A DNA stretch of 64,000 nucleotides from Candidatus Omnitrophota bacterium. Lineage in GTDB: Bacteria; Omnitrophota; Gorgyraeia; Tantalellales; Tantalellaceae. Of the stretch, positions 53,573 to 62,427 are shown in pieces. The translations under genes and the position numbers were made by a program. Position 1 is the first letter of the stretch. Each line of letters opens with the position of its first letter. The notes under the pieces were generated by a model. The model saw only the letters and a list, made by a program, of their open reading frames with translations. It was not told where the DNA came from and did not search any database. The DNA lies in NCBI GenBank assembly GCA_014728045.1, contig WJMH01000010.1, positions 62,001 through 126,000 of the forward strand, in the 5' to 3' direction.

Positions 53573-53666
53573 CTAAAAACGCGCCAAGCTTTTTGCTATA
53601 TCTTTCGGACAAAGATATTCAGGGATTATCTCGGACCAATACGATCTGGCCCTACCCTCTTATAAT
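53529..53666 (-). ncRNA. Candidate small RNA (about 140 nt) between ftsA and proC
   Basis: This fills the 410-bp gap between ftsA and proC. From the predicted start the RNA would contain: hairpin A, GGGCCA/TGGTCC around an 8-nt loop (53633-53652); hairpin B, ATATCTTT-GTCCG-AAAGATAT, a perfect 8-bp stem (53598-53618); and a strong terminator hairpin (53536-53572). GCCAGATC occurs twice, near the 5' end (53643-53650) and as the terminator's first arm (53562-53569), so the 5' copy could pair with the terminator's second arm GATCTGGC. There is no plausible coding frame. It does not look like SRP RNA, tmRNA, 6S RNA or RNase P RNA by inspection. A stand-alone RNA is favoured over a proC leader because proC has its own promoter. 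Confidence 0.55.
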
Positions 53667-53672
53667 ATAAAT

Positions 53673-53701
53673 ATTATAGCATTTTTCAGTTGTTAGAACA
53701 A
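53673..53701 (-). promoter_or_regulatory. Extended -10 promoter for the candidate small RNA
   Basis: Minus strand: TTGTTC, 17-nt spacer ending TGC, perfect TATAAT. The TGC-TATAAT extended -10 compensates for the weak -35 box. Confidence 0.6.
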
Positions 53702-53733
53702 GATATAGTTAGCTAAATGTTGTTTTTCTAACA
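53691..53733. repeat. Inverted repeat overlapping the small-RNA promoter
   Basis: TGTTAGAA at 53691-53698 and its exact reverse complement TTCTAACA at 53726-53733, centres 35 bp apart. One half-site overlaps the -35 region, a suitable position for an operator. It could also be a coincidence in AT-rich DNA. Confidence 0.35.
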
Positions 53734-53781
53734 CCCGTACTTTGTTCTGATTAAAGAACTTAGGCAAAAAAGAAAGTTGTT

Positions 53782-54834
53782 TTAGAAATACCTGTCGATG
53801 AAACTTAATATCCTGTAATAACCCCTTTGCAGGATGTTACAGCCCATTCTTTCCGCCTTTTTCTCCTGCTGCAGATGATCCAGTATCCCCAGGCTGCCGG
53901 TATATCCTGCCCTGTCCGGCGGAAGGTCTTCGAACGGTTTAGCTATACAGCTGGCAGCTTTGACAGGCTGAGTGAAAAGTTCATCAACAGCCTCTATCAG
54001 ATCCGGATTCAGCACGCCTTCTCCGGTAATAACGATCCTTTCGACCTTACTCCACCCCTGAAGAGCGATTACGCGTTCAGGCAACCTGTCCAAAGCTTCG
54101 GTATCTATTTTTCCGTTTTCGGTCAGAACCGATCCTGATCCGGCGGAAAGCACCTTGCAGCCGATCATACGGCCCTTTGAAAAAACCATGAGTTCGGTAA
54201 GATCGCTCGATATGTCAAAAACGGCAGCATCTGTTTTGAGGTCATCTTCGTTAAGCACTCTGTAAGATGAAGCCAGCCCCGAGAAAACGAACCCCACGGA
54301 CAAGAAACCCGCCTGCATTACACATTTTGACATGTTGCGAAGTACCGAAGAATTTATCGTAACGATGTTAACGTCCGCTGAAAGCTTAACACCTTCAAGA
54401 TTCAGCGGATCGGCTATATGCCCATCGCCGTCAATCGAAAAGCCCCTAACTATCCTGTGCAGGGGTTCCTTGTCGAGCGGTGTCCTTATCGTGGACGCTA
54501 TTTTCACGCATTTTGTCAGGTCATTCCCGGTTATTTCCCTACCATACTTTGAAAGAAGCACAATCCCCGTGGAACTGACAAGATCCACCGATGTGGAACT
54601 GACACCCAGATAAACATCACGTATCTTTTTGCCTGTCTTCTCCCTGATCTTGTTAAGCGCCGCCGATACGGTGTTGGTCGCAAGCGACTGGTCAACGACC
54701 ATGCCTTTAGCGAAACCCTTCGACGGTGTGCGGCAAAACCCTTCCAGGATATAATCGCCGTTTTTGTTCCACCTGGCGGCTACCGTGGAAAGTTCATTCC
54801 CGTTGACGCTTAGAGCAGCAAAATATTTGTTCAT
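53782..54834 (-). CDS. ftsA: Divergent FtsA with degenerate nucleotide-binding motifs
   Basis: 350 residues against about 420 for typical FtsA. Family features remain: EGFCRTPSKGFAKGMVVD, IRDVYLGVSSTSVDLV, the 1C-domain stretch LNLEGVKLSADVNIVT, and FSGLASSYRVL. The C-terminal helix RGYYRILSFIDRYF resembles the membrane-targeting tail. But the phosphate-1 loop is LSVNGNELST rather than a D/E-x-G-T form, phosphate-2 is FDISSDLTEL (207-212) instead of DIGGGT, and the adenosine motif is GEG. The region between subdomains 2A and 2B is shortened. It ends the dcw cluster; ftsZ does not follow. Probably a membrane division scaffold that no longer cycles ATP. Confidence 0.82.
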   Translation of the reverse strand: MNKYFAALSVNGNELSTVAARWNKNGDYILEGFCRTPSKGFAKGMVVDQSLATNTVSAALNKIREKTGKKIRDVYLGVSSTSVDLVSSTGIVLLSKYGREITGNDLTKCVKIASTIRTPLDKEPLHRIVRGFSIDGDGHIADPLNLEGVKLSADVNIVTINSSVLRNMSKCVMQAGFLSVGFVFSGLASSYRVLNEDDLKTDAAVFDISSDLTELMVFSKGRMIGCKVLSAGSGSVLTENGKIDTEALDRLPERVIALQGWSKVERIVITGEGVLNPDLIEAVDELFTQPVKAASCIAKPFEDLPPDRAGYTGSLGILDHLQQEKKAERMGCNILQRGYYRILSFIDRYF

Positions 54835-54846
54835 TCATTAGCCTCG

Positions 54847-55644
54847 CTATTTCGGAGCGATCACCGCATCATCGAATCTCAGATCTATATAGCGTATATC
54901 ATCCATGTTAATATTAGGGTCGTTGATTATATCCCTGAGCTGCTGGGTCTTTTTGAAAAAATCTTCCGAGCCCATTTTGACCTTGGCACCGTAAATTCCC
55001 AGGACAAGATTATTCCTGTCGGAGATATCAATGTATTCAATATTGGCTTTTTCCGAGCCCATCTTTTTCCGCAATATCTCAAGTAAAAGCAGTGCCCTGT
55101 CCAGAGCACCGCTGGTTATCTTCTCCCCCCGCTCGGGCATATTGAGGAAAAAGCTTATACCACGCACTTTCACAAGCCCCTTCCTGACCTCTCCCACATT
55201 GAGAACAACGCCCTCTGAATCTATGACTATGCCCCCTCCGGACTCGATTATTGCCATCGGCTCCCTTGATACGATATCAACTTCAAGGACATCCGGGAAC
55301 CTTCTTCTTATCTCGACCTTTTTGAACTGCGGATAATCGCTTTTTACGAGCGTCTGGACCTGCCTTGCGTTTACGGTAAAGATATTCCTTCCCTTGTACC
55401 TGTTCAAAAGATACCGCTCCCCCGCGTGAAATGAGTAATCCTGGTCCTTGTTCACAATGATATCCCTGACCGCAAAGAACTCGCTATTGAGAAAGAAATA
55501 CCAAACTCCATATACCGCCCCGCCCATAAGCACTGCGGCGACAAGGGCCGTCACAAACAACCTTGAGGGAAAACCTCCTGCCGAGGATCCTTTGGACCTG
55601 CGGGATCTCTTCTTAGGCTTTCTTGTTCTTTTTTTTCTTGCCAC
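54847..55644 (-). CDS. ftsQ: Cell division protein FtsQ/DivIB
   Basis: 265 residues, GTG start. A highly basic cytoplasmic tail (ARKKRTRKPKKRSRRSK), one membrane helix (about 29-50), a POTRA domain (FFAVRDIIVNKDQDYSFHAG) and the FtsQ beta domain (FPDVLEVDIVSREPMAII). It recruits the FtsB/L and FtsW/I complex at midcell. The placement between ddl and ftsA is canonical. Confidence 0.93.
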   Translation of the reverse strand: MARKKRTRKPKKRSRRSKGSSAGGFPSRLFVTALVAAVLMGGAVYGVWYFFLNSEFFAVRDIIVNKDQDYSFHAGERYLLNRYKGRNIFTVNARQVQTLVKSDYPQFKKVEIRRRFPDVLEVDIVSREPMAIIESGGGIVIDSEGVVLNVGEVRKGLVKVRGISFFLNMPERGEKITSGALDRALLLLEILRKKMGSEKANIEYIDISDRNNLVLGIYGAKVKMGSEDFFKKTQQLRDIINDPNINMDDIRYIDLRFDDAVIAPK

Positions 55645-55665
55645 GAGAATTCTCCTTATTTTCGA

Positions 55666-56610
55666 TCACCATATTTCCATGTTCTCATTAAGAGCTCCGT
55701 AAAGCATGATAACACATAAAAGCGGAAAGTCCACCCCGGCAGCTTCCGCGGCCATGGGAAAAAGACTCCTCTGGGTAAGACCCGGAATAGTATTTACCTC
55801 GAGCACGTACATCCTCTCTTCGGCCGAAAGACGCATATCAACCCTTGAAAAACCCCGGCAGCCGATAGCCCTGTGCGCCTTCAAAGCGGTATCCTGTGCC
55901 AGCAGATATTCCTTCTTACTAAGTTCGGCTGGCACTATGTATTTGGTCGTTTCGGCCTCGTATTTCGCCTCAAAATCATACACCCCGCCTCTTGCCTCTA
56001 TCTCGACGACCGGCAGGGGCTTCTCCGCAAGGATACCCACGGTGATCTCCCTGCCGTGGATGAACTTCTCAATTATAACCTCCTCACCGAAAGCGAAGGC
56101 TTTGTCGACCGCTGCTATAAGCTCCGCCTCGCTTTTTACAATGGAAAGACCGATGCTCGAACCTTCGAATCTGGGCTTAACCACACAAGGCAACCAGATA
56201 TCAAGTTCACTGATATCTTGCCCCCGTCGGACAACCATGTAGTCCGGAGCATCAAGCCCGTTATCGATGAAATGCGCTCTGGAGGAAAGCTTATCCAGAG
56301 CAAGCGCGGAGGATTCCGGACGGGAACCAGTATAGGGTATCTCCATCTTTTCCAGGGCTCTCTGCACTGTGCCATCTTCACCGAACCTGCCGTGAAGGGC
56401 TATAAAGGCAATATCTATGCCGGATTCATGGATGATATCGTCAAAATCCTCCTCTGTCACGTCCAGCAGTATTACTCTGTCGATGCCGGCACTTACAAGT
56501 GCCTTGCTGACCGCCTCACCACTTCTTAAGCTTACGCGTCTCTCGTTGGACGGTCCCCCCGCAAGAACTCCTACTTTATACCTGTTCAATATTTCAATAT
56601 ATGTCGTCAT
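55666..56610 (-). CDS. ddl: D-alanine--D-alanine ligase
   Basis: 314 residues. ATP-grasp enzyme making D-Ala-D-Ala for the muramyl pentapeptide. Motifs: GGPSNERRVSLRSG (N-terminal), ALHGRFGEDGTVQ, KPRFEGSSIGLS (ATP-binding Lys), and VLEVNTIPGLTQRS near the C-terminus, where the Mg ligands lie. The SIG-type active-site triad suggests D-Ala-D-Ala rather than D-Ala-D-Lac. It starts eight bases after murB. Confidence 0.95.
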   Translation of the reverse strand: MTTYIEILNRYKVGVLAGGPSNERRVSLRSGEAVSKALVSAGIDRVILLDVTEEDFDDIIHESGIDIAFIALHGRFGEDGTVQRALEKMEIPYTGSRPESSALALDKLSSRAHFIDNGLDAPDYMVVRRGQDISELDIWLPCVVKPRFEGSSIGLSIVKSEAELIAAVDKAFAFGEEVIIEKFIHGREITVGILAEKPLPVVEIEARGGVYDFEAKYEAETTKYIVPAELSKKEYLLAQDTALKAHRAIGCRGFSRVDMRLSAEERMYVLEVNTIPGLTQRSLFPMAAEAAGVDFPLLCVIMLYGALNENMEIW

Positions 56611-56618
56611 GCTGCAAG

Positions 56619-57533
56619 TTACGTTATGATCTCGATCTCAGTCTCCAGGTCCACTTCGAACCTTTCCCGCACAACCGTTCTTACCCGATCGATGAGATGG
56701 CGGACATCCGAAGCTCTAGCCCCCCCGGTATTCTCGATGAAATTAGCGTGTTTCTCGGAGATGACCGCACCGCCGGCCCTTTTACCTTTCATGCCGGCCT
56801 CCTCTATCATCTGGCCGCTGGTATACCTGCTTGCCGAAGGGTTCTTGAAAACACATCCCAGAGTGTTCCTCTCAAGCGGTTGCTGTTGCATTTTCTCGCG
56901 AAAAAGATCCTTACATCTTTCTTTCAACTCTTCGGGACCTGATTTATCCATGGAGAAAACCGCCCCAGTTATGGTGCCTGTCTCCTGCAGGGACGAATAC
57001 CGGTAACTGAACTTGATATCCTCCCTGCCGATGAAGAACTCGTTAAGCCCCCTGTCCAGAACCTTTACTCTCAAAAGACGGTCACTGATCGTTGTCTTAT
57101 AGGAAGCATTATTCGCCAGAGCTCCTCCTACCGTTGCCGGTATGCCCACAAGCCCTTCCAGACCGGAAAGACCCCGGTCACAACAGTATGATATAAGGTC
57201 CGCTAACAAGACCCCGGCTCCGACATACACTTCCCTTCCTTTGAGTTCTATCCCCCGGAAAGGCTCCCCGGCCAATTCAAGCATGAACGCTTCAAGCGTC
57301 CCGTCAGGAAAAAGTATGTTGCTGCAGTTGCCGGCTACGATATAACGCATCCCCATGCTTTTTATCATCCTCTGAAGCTTAACAAGCTCCGCGGTGTCAG
57401 AGACCTTTACCCAGGCAAAAACTTTTCCGCCTATTCTTATCCTGCTATGCTCGCTGAGAGGTTCCTCGTAAGTTACCCTGCTGGCGAAATTATCCCACAC
57501 CTTCTGAAATCTATCCTGCATCAGTTGACCCAT
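56619..57533 (-). CDS. murB: UDP-N-acetylenolpyruvoylglucosamine reductase
   Basis: 304 residues. FAD-dependent reductase making UDP-MurNAc. FAD-domain motifs: SRIRIGGKV, YIVAGNCSNILFPDG and LEGLVGIPATVGGALANNAS. The C-terminal FKNPSASRYTSGQMIEEAG and EKHANFIENTGGARASDV segments are of the type IIb kind without the Tyr loop. It overlaps murC by 23 bp. The murC-murB adjacency is normal. Confidence 0.95.
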   Translation of the reverse strand: MGQLMQDRFQKVWDNFASRVTYEEPLSEHSRIRIGGKVFAWVKVSDTAELVKLQRMIKSMGMRYIVAGNCSNILFPDGTLEAFMLELAGEPFRGIELKGREVYVGAGVLLADLISYCCDRGLSGLEGLVGIPATVGGALANNASYKTTISDRLLRVKVLDRGLNEFFIGREDIKFSYRYSSLQETGTITGAVFSMDKSGPEELKERCKDLFREKMQQQPLERNTLGCVFKNPSASRYTSGQMIEEAGMKGKRAGGAVISEKHANFIENTGGARASDVRHLIDRVRTVVRERFEVDLETEIEIIT

Positions 57534-58908
57534 TGTATTCTTCTCTTTTTCTTATCTGATCAAGAAGCCTGCCCGATATGTTCCTTATATCTCCTGCCCC
57601 GAGGACAAGGACTACATCCTTTTCCTTAACTATACCCGAAACGTACTCTGGTATATCGTTCATTTCGACGAACTCCAGTATCTCGAAACAGCTGCGGTCT
57701 ATCTTCCCATATACGTCATGTATATCAGAACCCTCGATAGGATCCTCATCCGCTGAATACACGTCTGTCAATATCAAAATATCCGAATCGGCAAAACACT
57801 TGATGAACTCATCCGCAAGGTCCCGAGTCCTGGAATGCCTGTGTGGCTGAAAGATGGAAACGACCCTGCCTGTACCGTAATCTTTCGCCGCCCGTATCAC
57901 GGCAGAAAGCTCTGTAGGGTGATGCGCGTAATCCTCGATGATCTCTATATTTCCCACTTTGCCGATCCGATCGAACCTCCTTCCTACTCCGCGAAAGGAT
58001 TCCACTGATCCGGCAATATCCTCGGGCGTTATACCGAGCTCCAGACAGACCGATATGGCTGCGAGCATGTTCATCAAGTTATGCCGCCCGATAAGCGGAC
58101 TCTTTATCCTGACACTTTTTCTGCCATCCAGATAAAGATCGAACTCTATGTTCTTCGCACAGATGTAGTTCCTGCAGGATACCTTGTGAGCGGCTCCTAT
58201 ACCGAAATCAACCTTTTTTACCCCCGACCGGAGAGCCATATCGAGCAAATGATAGTCTTCACCGTTGTAAAAGAATGTCCCATTCCGGTCTATTCGTCCT
58301 ATAAACTCTCTGAAAGCGCCCAGCAGATTCTGCATGGACCCGTAATGCTCCATATGCTCTTTTTCGATATTGGTGATGACTCCGTGAGTGCATGATACAT
58401 TCCTGAAAAAACCGTCGCTTTCATCAAGCTCAGCGATAAAAAGCTCGCCCTTGCCGTTCTTCGCGTTGCCGCCGATACTTTCAAGCTCGCCGCCGATGAC
58501 AGAGGTCGGTTCCAGGCCGCAACCATGGGCAACGTGAGCTATAAGACCGCTGGTGGTAGTCTTACCGTGTGTTCCGGTGACCGCGACGGATAGTGACGCT
58601 TCCTCCATAAGTCTTTTGAGAAGCGCGCCTCTGGAAATAACCTTAAGGTTCATCTGGCGGGCTTTTACCAATTCCGGATTGCCCGGCTTTATGCATGTGG
58701 AAACGACAACCAGATCAATGTCTTGCGAAAGGTTATCGACAGAATGCCCCTTGTATATAGTGGCGCTCTTCTGCCCGAGACGTTCGGTTATGGAGTTTGG
58801 CCTGAGGTCTGAACCCGAAACCTTTATCCCCCGGCTTAGCAGAATATGAGCCAAGGCACTCATGCCTATCCCGCCTATCCCTATGAAATGCACTTTATTC
58901 ATTTTCAT
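57511..58908 (-). CDS. murC: UDP-N-acetylmuramate--L-alanine ligase
   Basis: 465 residues. Mur ligase adding L-Ala to UDP-MurNAc. N-terminal FIGIGGIGMSALAHIL, ATP-binding VTGTHGKTTTSGLI (about 110), ELDESDGFF, and IEDYAHHPTELSAVI in the C-terminal domain. All diagnostic of MurC rather than MurD or MurF. It overlaps murG by 14 bp. Confidence 0.97.
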   Translation of the reverse strand: MKMNKVHFIGIGGIGMSALAHILLSRGIKVSGSDLRPNSITERLGQKSATIYKGHSVDNLSQDIDLVVVSTCIKPGNPELVKARQMNLKVISRGALLKRLMEEASLSVAVTGTHGKTTTSGLIAHVAHGCGLEPTSVIGGELESIGGNAKNGKGELFIAELDESDGFFRNVSCTHGVITNIEKEHMEHYGSMQNLLGAFREFIGRIDRNGTFFYNGEDYHLLDMALRSGVKKVDFGIGAAHKVSCRNYICAKNIEFDLYLDGRKSVRIKSPLIGRHNLMNMLAAISVCLELGITPEDIAGSVESFRGVGRRFDRIGKVGNIEIIEDYAHHPTELSAVIRAAKDYGTGRVVSIFQPHRHSRTRDLADEFIKCFADSDILILTDVYSADEDPIEGSDIHDVYGKIDRSCFEILEFVEMNDIPEYVSGIVKEKDVVLVLGAGDIRNISGRLLDQIRKREEYNGSTDAG

Positions 58909-60001
58909 TAGCTAATTTTATCACTTCTTCGGCCAGCTTTCTACCCGCATCCGGAACGCTGAGACTCTTCGCTGCCCGTGAGATGGACGAGCGCTTTCGC
59001 TCGTCCTCCACAAGGCCAACAACATCTTCGGCAAGTCCGCGGGAAGTAAGGGCTTTTTCTTCCCTGTAGAGCGCTGCTCCCGCTTCTTGAAAATACTTTG
59101 CGTTGTACCTCTGGTTGTTCTTGGGGTTAGGATACGGTATGAGTATCATGGGTTTTCCGTACAATGCCAGCTCAAAAACGGCCGCCGCCCCGGACCTGCT
59201 TATCGCCAGATCACTTACGGCATAGGCATCATCCACCTGATCAAGGAACGAAAAGGCCTTCGCGCTTATAGCATTGAGCCTGTAATACTCCCTGACCTGC
59301 TCTATGTCGTTTCTTCCAGTAAGGTGTACGAACTGGATACTGCCTCCTTTCTGATCGCTTATGAGCTTTGCCGCCTCGGACGCGGTCCTGTTCAGGAATG
59401 TCGATCCCTGGCTTCCTCCCATGACAAGTACAGTGAATTTATCAGGGTCCAGCCCCAACCGTTCAGCGGACCGCCTCCTGTCATTGGAGAGCATATCAAC
59501 TCTGAGCGGGTTCCCGGAATATACCACATTTTTCCCGGCAGTCTGAAAATATTTCCCCGACCCGGGGAAGCTTGTCGCTATCCTGTCGGCAAAACGTGAC
59601 AATATCCTGTTCGCCCTGCCGGGCAGAAGGTTCTGTTCGTGTATCAGAACCGGGATCCTGAACATTTTGGCAAGTGCCACTATAGTACCTGAAGAATATC
59701 CGCCAAAACCCACCACGACATCGGGCTTTACTCTGGCGAGGATATAGAGCGAGGCGAATGTATCAGTGATTATCTTGAGGATGAACCCGATCACGCGCAG
59801 CGGCCGGAACCTGAGAGGCATGGGATTGACCGAAAGAAAAAAACATTCGTGCCCGACATCTTTCAAAATGTTCCTGTCAAGACGTCTCTTGCTCGATACG
59901 AAAAAGATATCCCGAAGGCCTTTTTTTTCAAGTTCATGGGCCAGGGCCACTGAAGGGAATATATGACCTCCGGAACCTCCCGCCGCGAGTATCACCTTCA
60001 C
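58895..60001 (-). CDS. murG: UDP-GlcNAc:lipid I N-acetylglucosaminyltransferase
   Basis: 368 residues, GTG start overlapping the ftsW stop (GTGA). A GT-B enzyme making lipid II at the inner face of the membrane. N-terminal ILAAGGSGGHIFPSVALA, GFGGYSSGTIVALA, VMGGSQGSTFLN and the C-terminal sugar-binding SRSGAAAVFELALYGKPMIL segment are all typical. Confidence 0.97.
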   Translation of the reverse strand: MKVILAAGGSGGHIFPSVALAHELEKKGLRDIFFVSSKRRLDRNILKDVGHECFFLSVNPMPLRFRPLRVIGFILKIITDTFASLYILARVKPDVVVGFGGYSSGTIVALAKMFRIPVLIHEQNLLPGRANRILSRFADRIATSFPGSGKYFQTAGKNVVYSGNPLRVDMLSNDRRRSAERLGLDPDKFTVLVMGGSQGSTFLNRTASEAAKLISDQKGGSIQFVHLTGRNDIEQVREYYRLNAISAKAFSFLDQVDDAYAVSDLAISRSGAAAVFELALYGKPMILIPYPNPKNNQRYNAKYFQEAGAALYREEKALTSRGLAEDVVGLVEDERKRSSISRAAKSLSVPDAGRKLAEEVIKLANENE

Positions 60002-61086
60002 TCCTCCACCCTCCTCGCCATATTAAAAACCACGCCCATAGCCGCCAGATGGCATACCAAGGAACTTCCTCCGTAACTTATAAAAGGCAGGGGAAGTCCC
60101 TTGGTCGGAAACACACCGGTGGAAACACCGATATTGACGATAACCTCAAAAGCTATCATGACCGTCACCCCCAAAACAACGCGCGAAGCGAATTGTTCTT
60201 TTATCTTAAGAGCGAGCCTTAACATGAACCATATCATCGCCGCGAAAAGCAAAAGAACCGACGCCGTCCCCAGAAAACCCAGTTCTTCACCGATTATCGA
60301 AAAAATAAAATCAGTATGTGATTCCGGCAAATAGAACAGTTTCTGTTTGGAGTTGCCAAGTCCTACCCCCAAAATCCCTCCCGATCCAAGTGCTATAAAG
60401 GACTGTATAAGCTGAAAACCCGCCCCCTGTGCATCTTTCCAGGGATTACAGAATGCCAGCACTCTCCTGAGCCTGTAAGGCTTGCAGACGACCGCGTAAA
60501 ACAGAACAGGCAGAGCGGCCAGCGAAATGGATATGAGATGCTTCATCCTGGCCCCGGAGACGAACAGCATCACTAGCCCTATGAACAGCATGGCAACAGC
60601 CGTGCCCATATCCGGTTCGACAAGAACCAGTCCTCCCACAAGACCGATAACGAAAAGCGGAGGCAGGAAACCATATCTGAGGTCCTGTATTATATACCGC
60701 CTGCGTGTAGTGAAATCCGCAAGATACAGTATAAGCGCGAACTTAGCCAGCTCTGAAGGCTGTATCCCCATCCCGAAGAACCTCATCCATCTGCGGGCAC
60801 CACCTATCTCCCTGCCTATCCCGGGTACAAGCACCGCAACAAGAAGGATCAGCGAGGCGAAAAGAACCACTCTTGCCGAATCCCGGATCAGGCCCACGGG
60901 CATCATCATCAGAATTGCCGCCAGTACCAGCCCCATCACAAGATACAGCATGTGTCTTTTAACAAAATACAGGCTGTCACCGAATTCCCCGTGAGCATAA
61001 ACTGCACTGGAAGAATATATCATGACCATGCCCAGCATAAGCAGCACGCATAGAGCCAGTAAAACTATTCTCGCGTCCCTGTTCAT
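59998..61086 (-). CDS. ftsW: FtsW, SEDS peptidoglycan glycosyltransferase (division)
   Basis: 362 residues, about ten membrane helices. SEDS motifs: GMGIQPSELAKFALILYL, VEPDMGTAVAML, the YRLRRVLAFCNPW loop, ESHTDFIFSIIGEELGFLG and LPFISYGGSSLV. The position between murD and murG identifies it as FtsW rather than RodA. ATGA overlaps with murD. Confidence 0.96.
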   Translation of the reverse strand: MNRDARIVLLALCVLLMLGMVMIYSSSAVYAHGEFGDSLYFVKRHMLYLVMGLVLAAILMMMPVGLIRDSARVVLFASLILLVAVLVPGIGREIGGARRWMRFFGMGIQPSELAKFALILYLADFTTRRRYIIQDLRYGFLPPLFVIGLVGGLVLVEPDMGTAVAMLFIGLVMLFVSGARMKHLISISLAALPVLFYAVVCKPYRLRRVLAFCNPWKDAQGAGFQLIQSFIALGSGGILGVGLGNSKQKLFYLPESHTDFIFSIIGEELGFLGTASVLLLFAAMIWFMLRLALKIKEQFASRVVLGVTVMIAFEVIVNIGVSTGVFPTKGLPLPFISYGGSSLVCHLAAMGVVFNMARRVEE

Positions 61087-62420
61087 TTTTCTTCGGTCAT
61101 CCTCCGCACTTCACGCTGAAAAACAACGCCCCTGTGTTTATAATCGGTGAACATGTCGAAACTTGAGCACATGGGTGATAACAGCACGGTATCCCCCGCC
61201 GCGGCACATTCGGCAGAAACTCTTATCGCTTCGGACATGTCTTTGGCACTGTCAACAGGAATATAAGATGAAAAAGCCTCGTTGATCTTATCTGCGGCTT
61301 CTCCTATGGCCACGATCCTCTTGACCTTTTCACGCACTGGCCTCAAAATGGATCTATAGTCCCCTCCCTTGTCCCTTCCCCCCGCTATAAGGATCACTTT
61401 CCCCTCAACGGATTCCAGGGCTCTCTGCGTGGCATCGATATTGGTCGCTTTGGAGTCATCGATATACCTCACCCCGTCAATCTGGCTTACTGTCTGGAAC
61501 CTATGGTCAAGTCCGCTGAATCCTCTGACAGCCTCTTTGATGCAGCCGTCATCGACCCCCATTATTCTTGCTGCGATAGCAGCTGAAGCGACATTCTCGA
61601 GATTATGGACCCCTTTCAGGGCCATGTCAGACTCTTTAAGAAGAACACCCTCAGGAGTAACCAGAGTACCGTCGCCTATGACCATATCCGGTCCTTCCTT
61701 CCCGAAAAAGAGCTTTCTGCTGCTTATCGCGCCGGTCCTCTCCTCCTTGCGAAAAGAGGAGTGCAGAACCGCCCAGTCATCTGAAAGCTGATTTGCGAAT
61801 ATCCTGAACTTTTCATCGGTATATCTGGCAAGATCGCCATGCCGGTCGTAATGGTCTTCTGAAATATTCAACAGAACAGCGATAAACGGTCTGAACCTTT
61901 TCACTGTTTCAAGCTGAAAAGAGCTTACTTCCACTACCGCTATGCTATCTTCCCGGAGGTTTTCCACCTCCCCGGTCAGGGGGTTGCCTATGTTCCCGCA
62001 GACGACCGCGTCTCTTCCCGACATTGAAAGGATCCTGCCGATGAGCTTTGTCGTTGTACTTTTGCCGTTAGTTCCGGTAACCGCGATTATGGGAGCCCTC
62101 GTGAAAAGATATCCGAGTTCAAGCTCCCCGATGACCGGTATTTTCCCAGCTTTGGCCGCATCAAGCGGCAGGGCCTGCGGATCAACCCCGGGACTTGTAA
62201 CCACCAGATCTGTATCCAGGCAGAATTTCTCGGTATGCCCGCCTATCTCCCAGCCGGCAGCTAAATCCTTAACCCGCTCCAGGTTCTTTCTTATAGGGTC
62301 ACTGTCGCTTCCTTCGGTTATTTTGACCAGTGCACCTTTTGATTGGAGAAGTTCCGCCGACGAACGGCCGCTGGAACCCAGACCGACCACAAGAACCTTT
62401 TTTCCGCGTAAATCTATCAT
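61083..62420 (-). CDS. murD: UDP-N-acetylmuramoylalanine--D-glutamate ligase
   Basis: 445 residues. N-terminal Rossmann domain VLVVGLGSSGRSSAELL, ATP-binding VTGTNGKSTTTKLI (about 115), HRFQTVSQIDGVRYIDDSKATN (MurD-specific) and LLSPMCSSFDMFTDYKHRG near the end; the usual SPACASFD is PMCSSFD here. It adds D-Glu. It starts seven bases after mraY. Confidence 0.96.
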   Translation of the reverse strand: MIDLRGKKVLVVGLGSSGRSSAELLQSKGALVKITEGSDSDPIRKNLERVKDLAAGWEIGGHTEKFCLDTDLVVTSPGVDPQALPLDAAKAGKIPVIGELELGYLFTRAPIIAVTGTNGKSTTTKLIGRILSMSGRDAVVCGNIGNPLTGEVENLREDSIAVVEVSSFQLETVKRFRPFIAVLLNISEDHYDRHGDLARYTDEKFRIFANQLSDDWAVLHSSFRKEERTGAISSRKLFFGKEGPDMVIGDGTLVTPEGVLLKESDMALKGVHNLENVASAAIAARIMGVDDGCIKEAVRGFSGLDHRFQTVSQIDGVRYIDDSKATNIDATQRALESVEGKVILIAGGRDKGGDYRSILRPVREKVKRIVAIGEAADKINEAFSSYIPVDSAKDMSEAIRVSAECAAAGDTVLLSPMCSSFDMFTDYKHRGVVFQREVRRMTEEK

Positions 62421-62427
62421 AACTCAG

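Noticed and set aside
53438-53665. Plus-strand open frame of 75 codons across the small-RNA locus
   Set aside because: No ribosome-binding site, no family resemblance, and its sequence is dictated by the hairpin arms; a structured minus-strand RNA explains the region better.
53529-53666. T-box, SRP RNA, 6S RNA or tmRNA in the ftsA-proC gap
   Set aside because: No T-box AGGGTGG-like element, no SRP GGAA tetraloop helix, no 6S-like long closed stem with central bubble, and no tmRNA alanine acceptor or tag frame.
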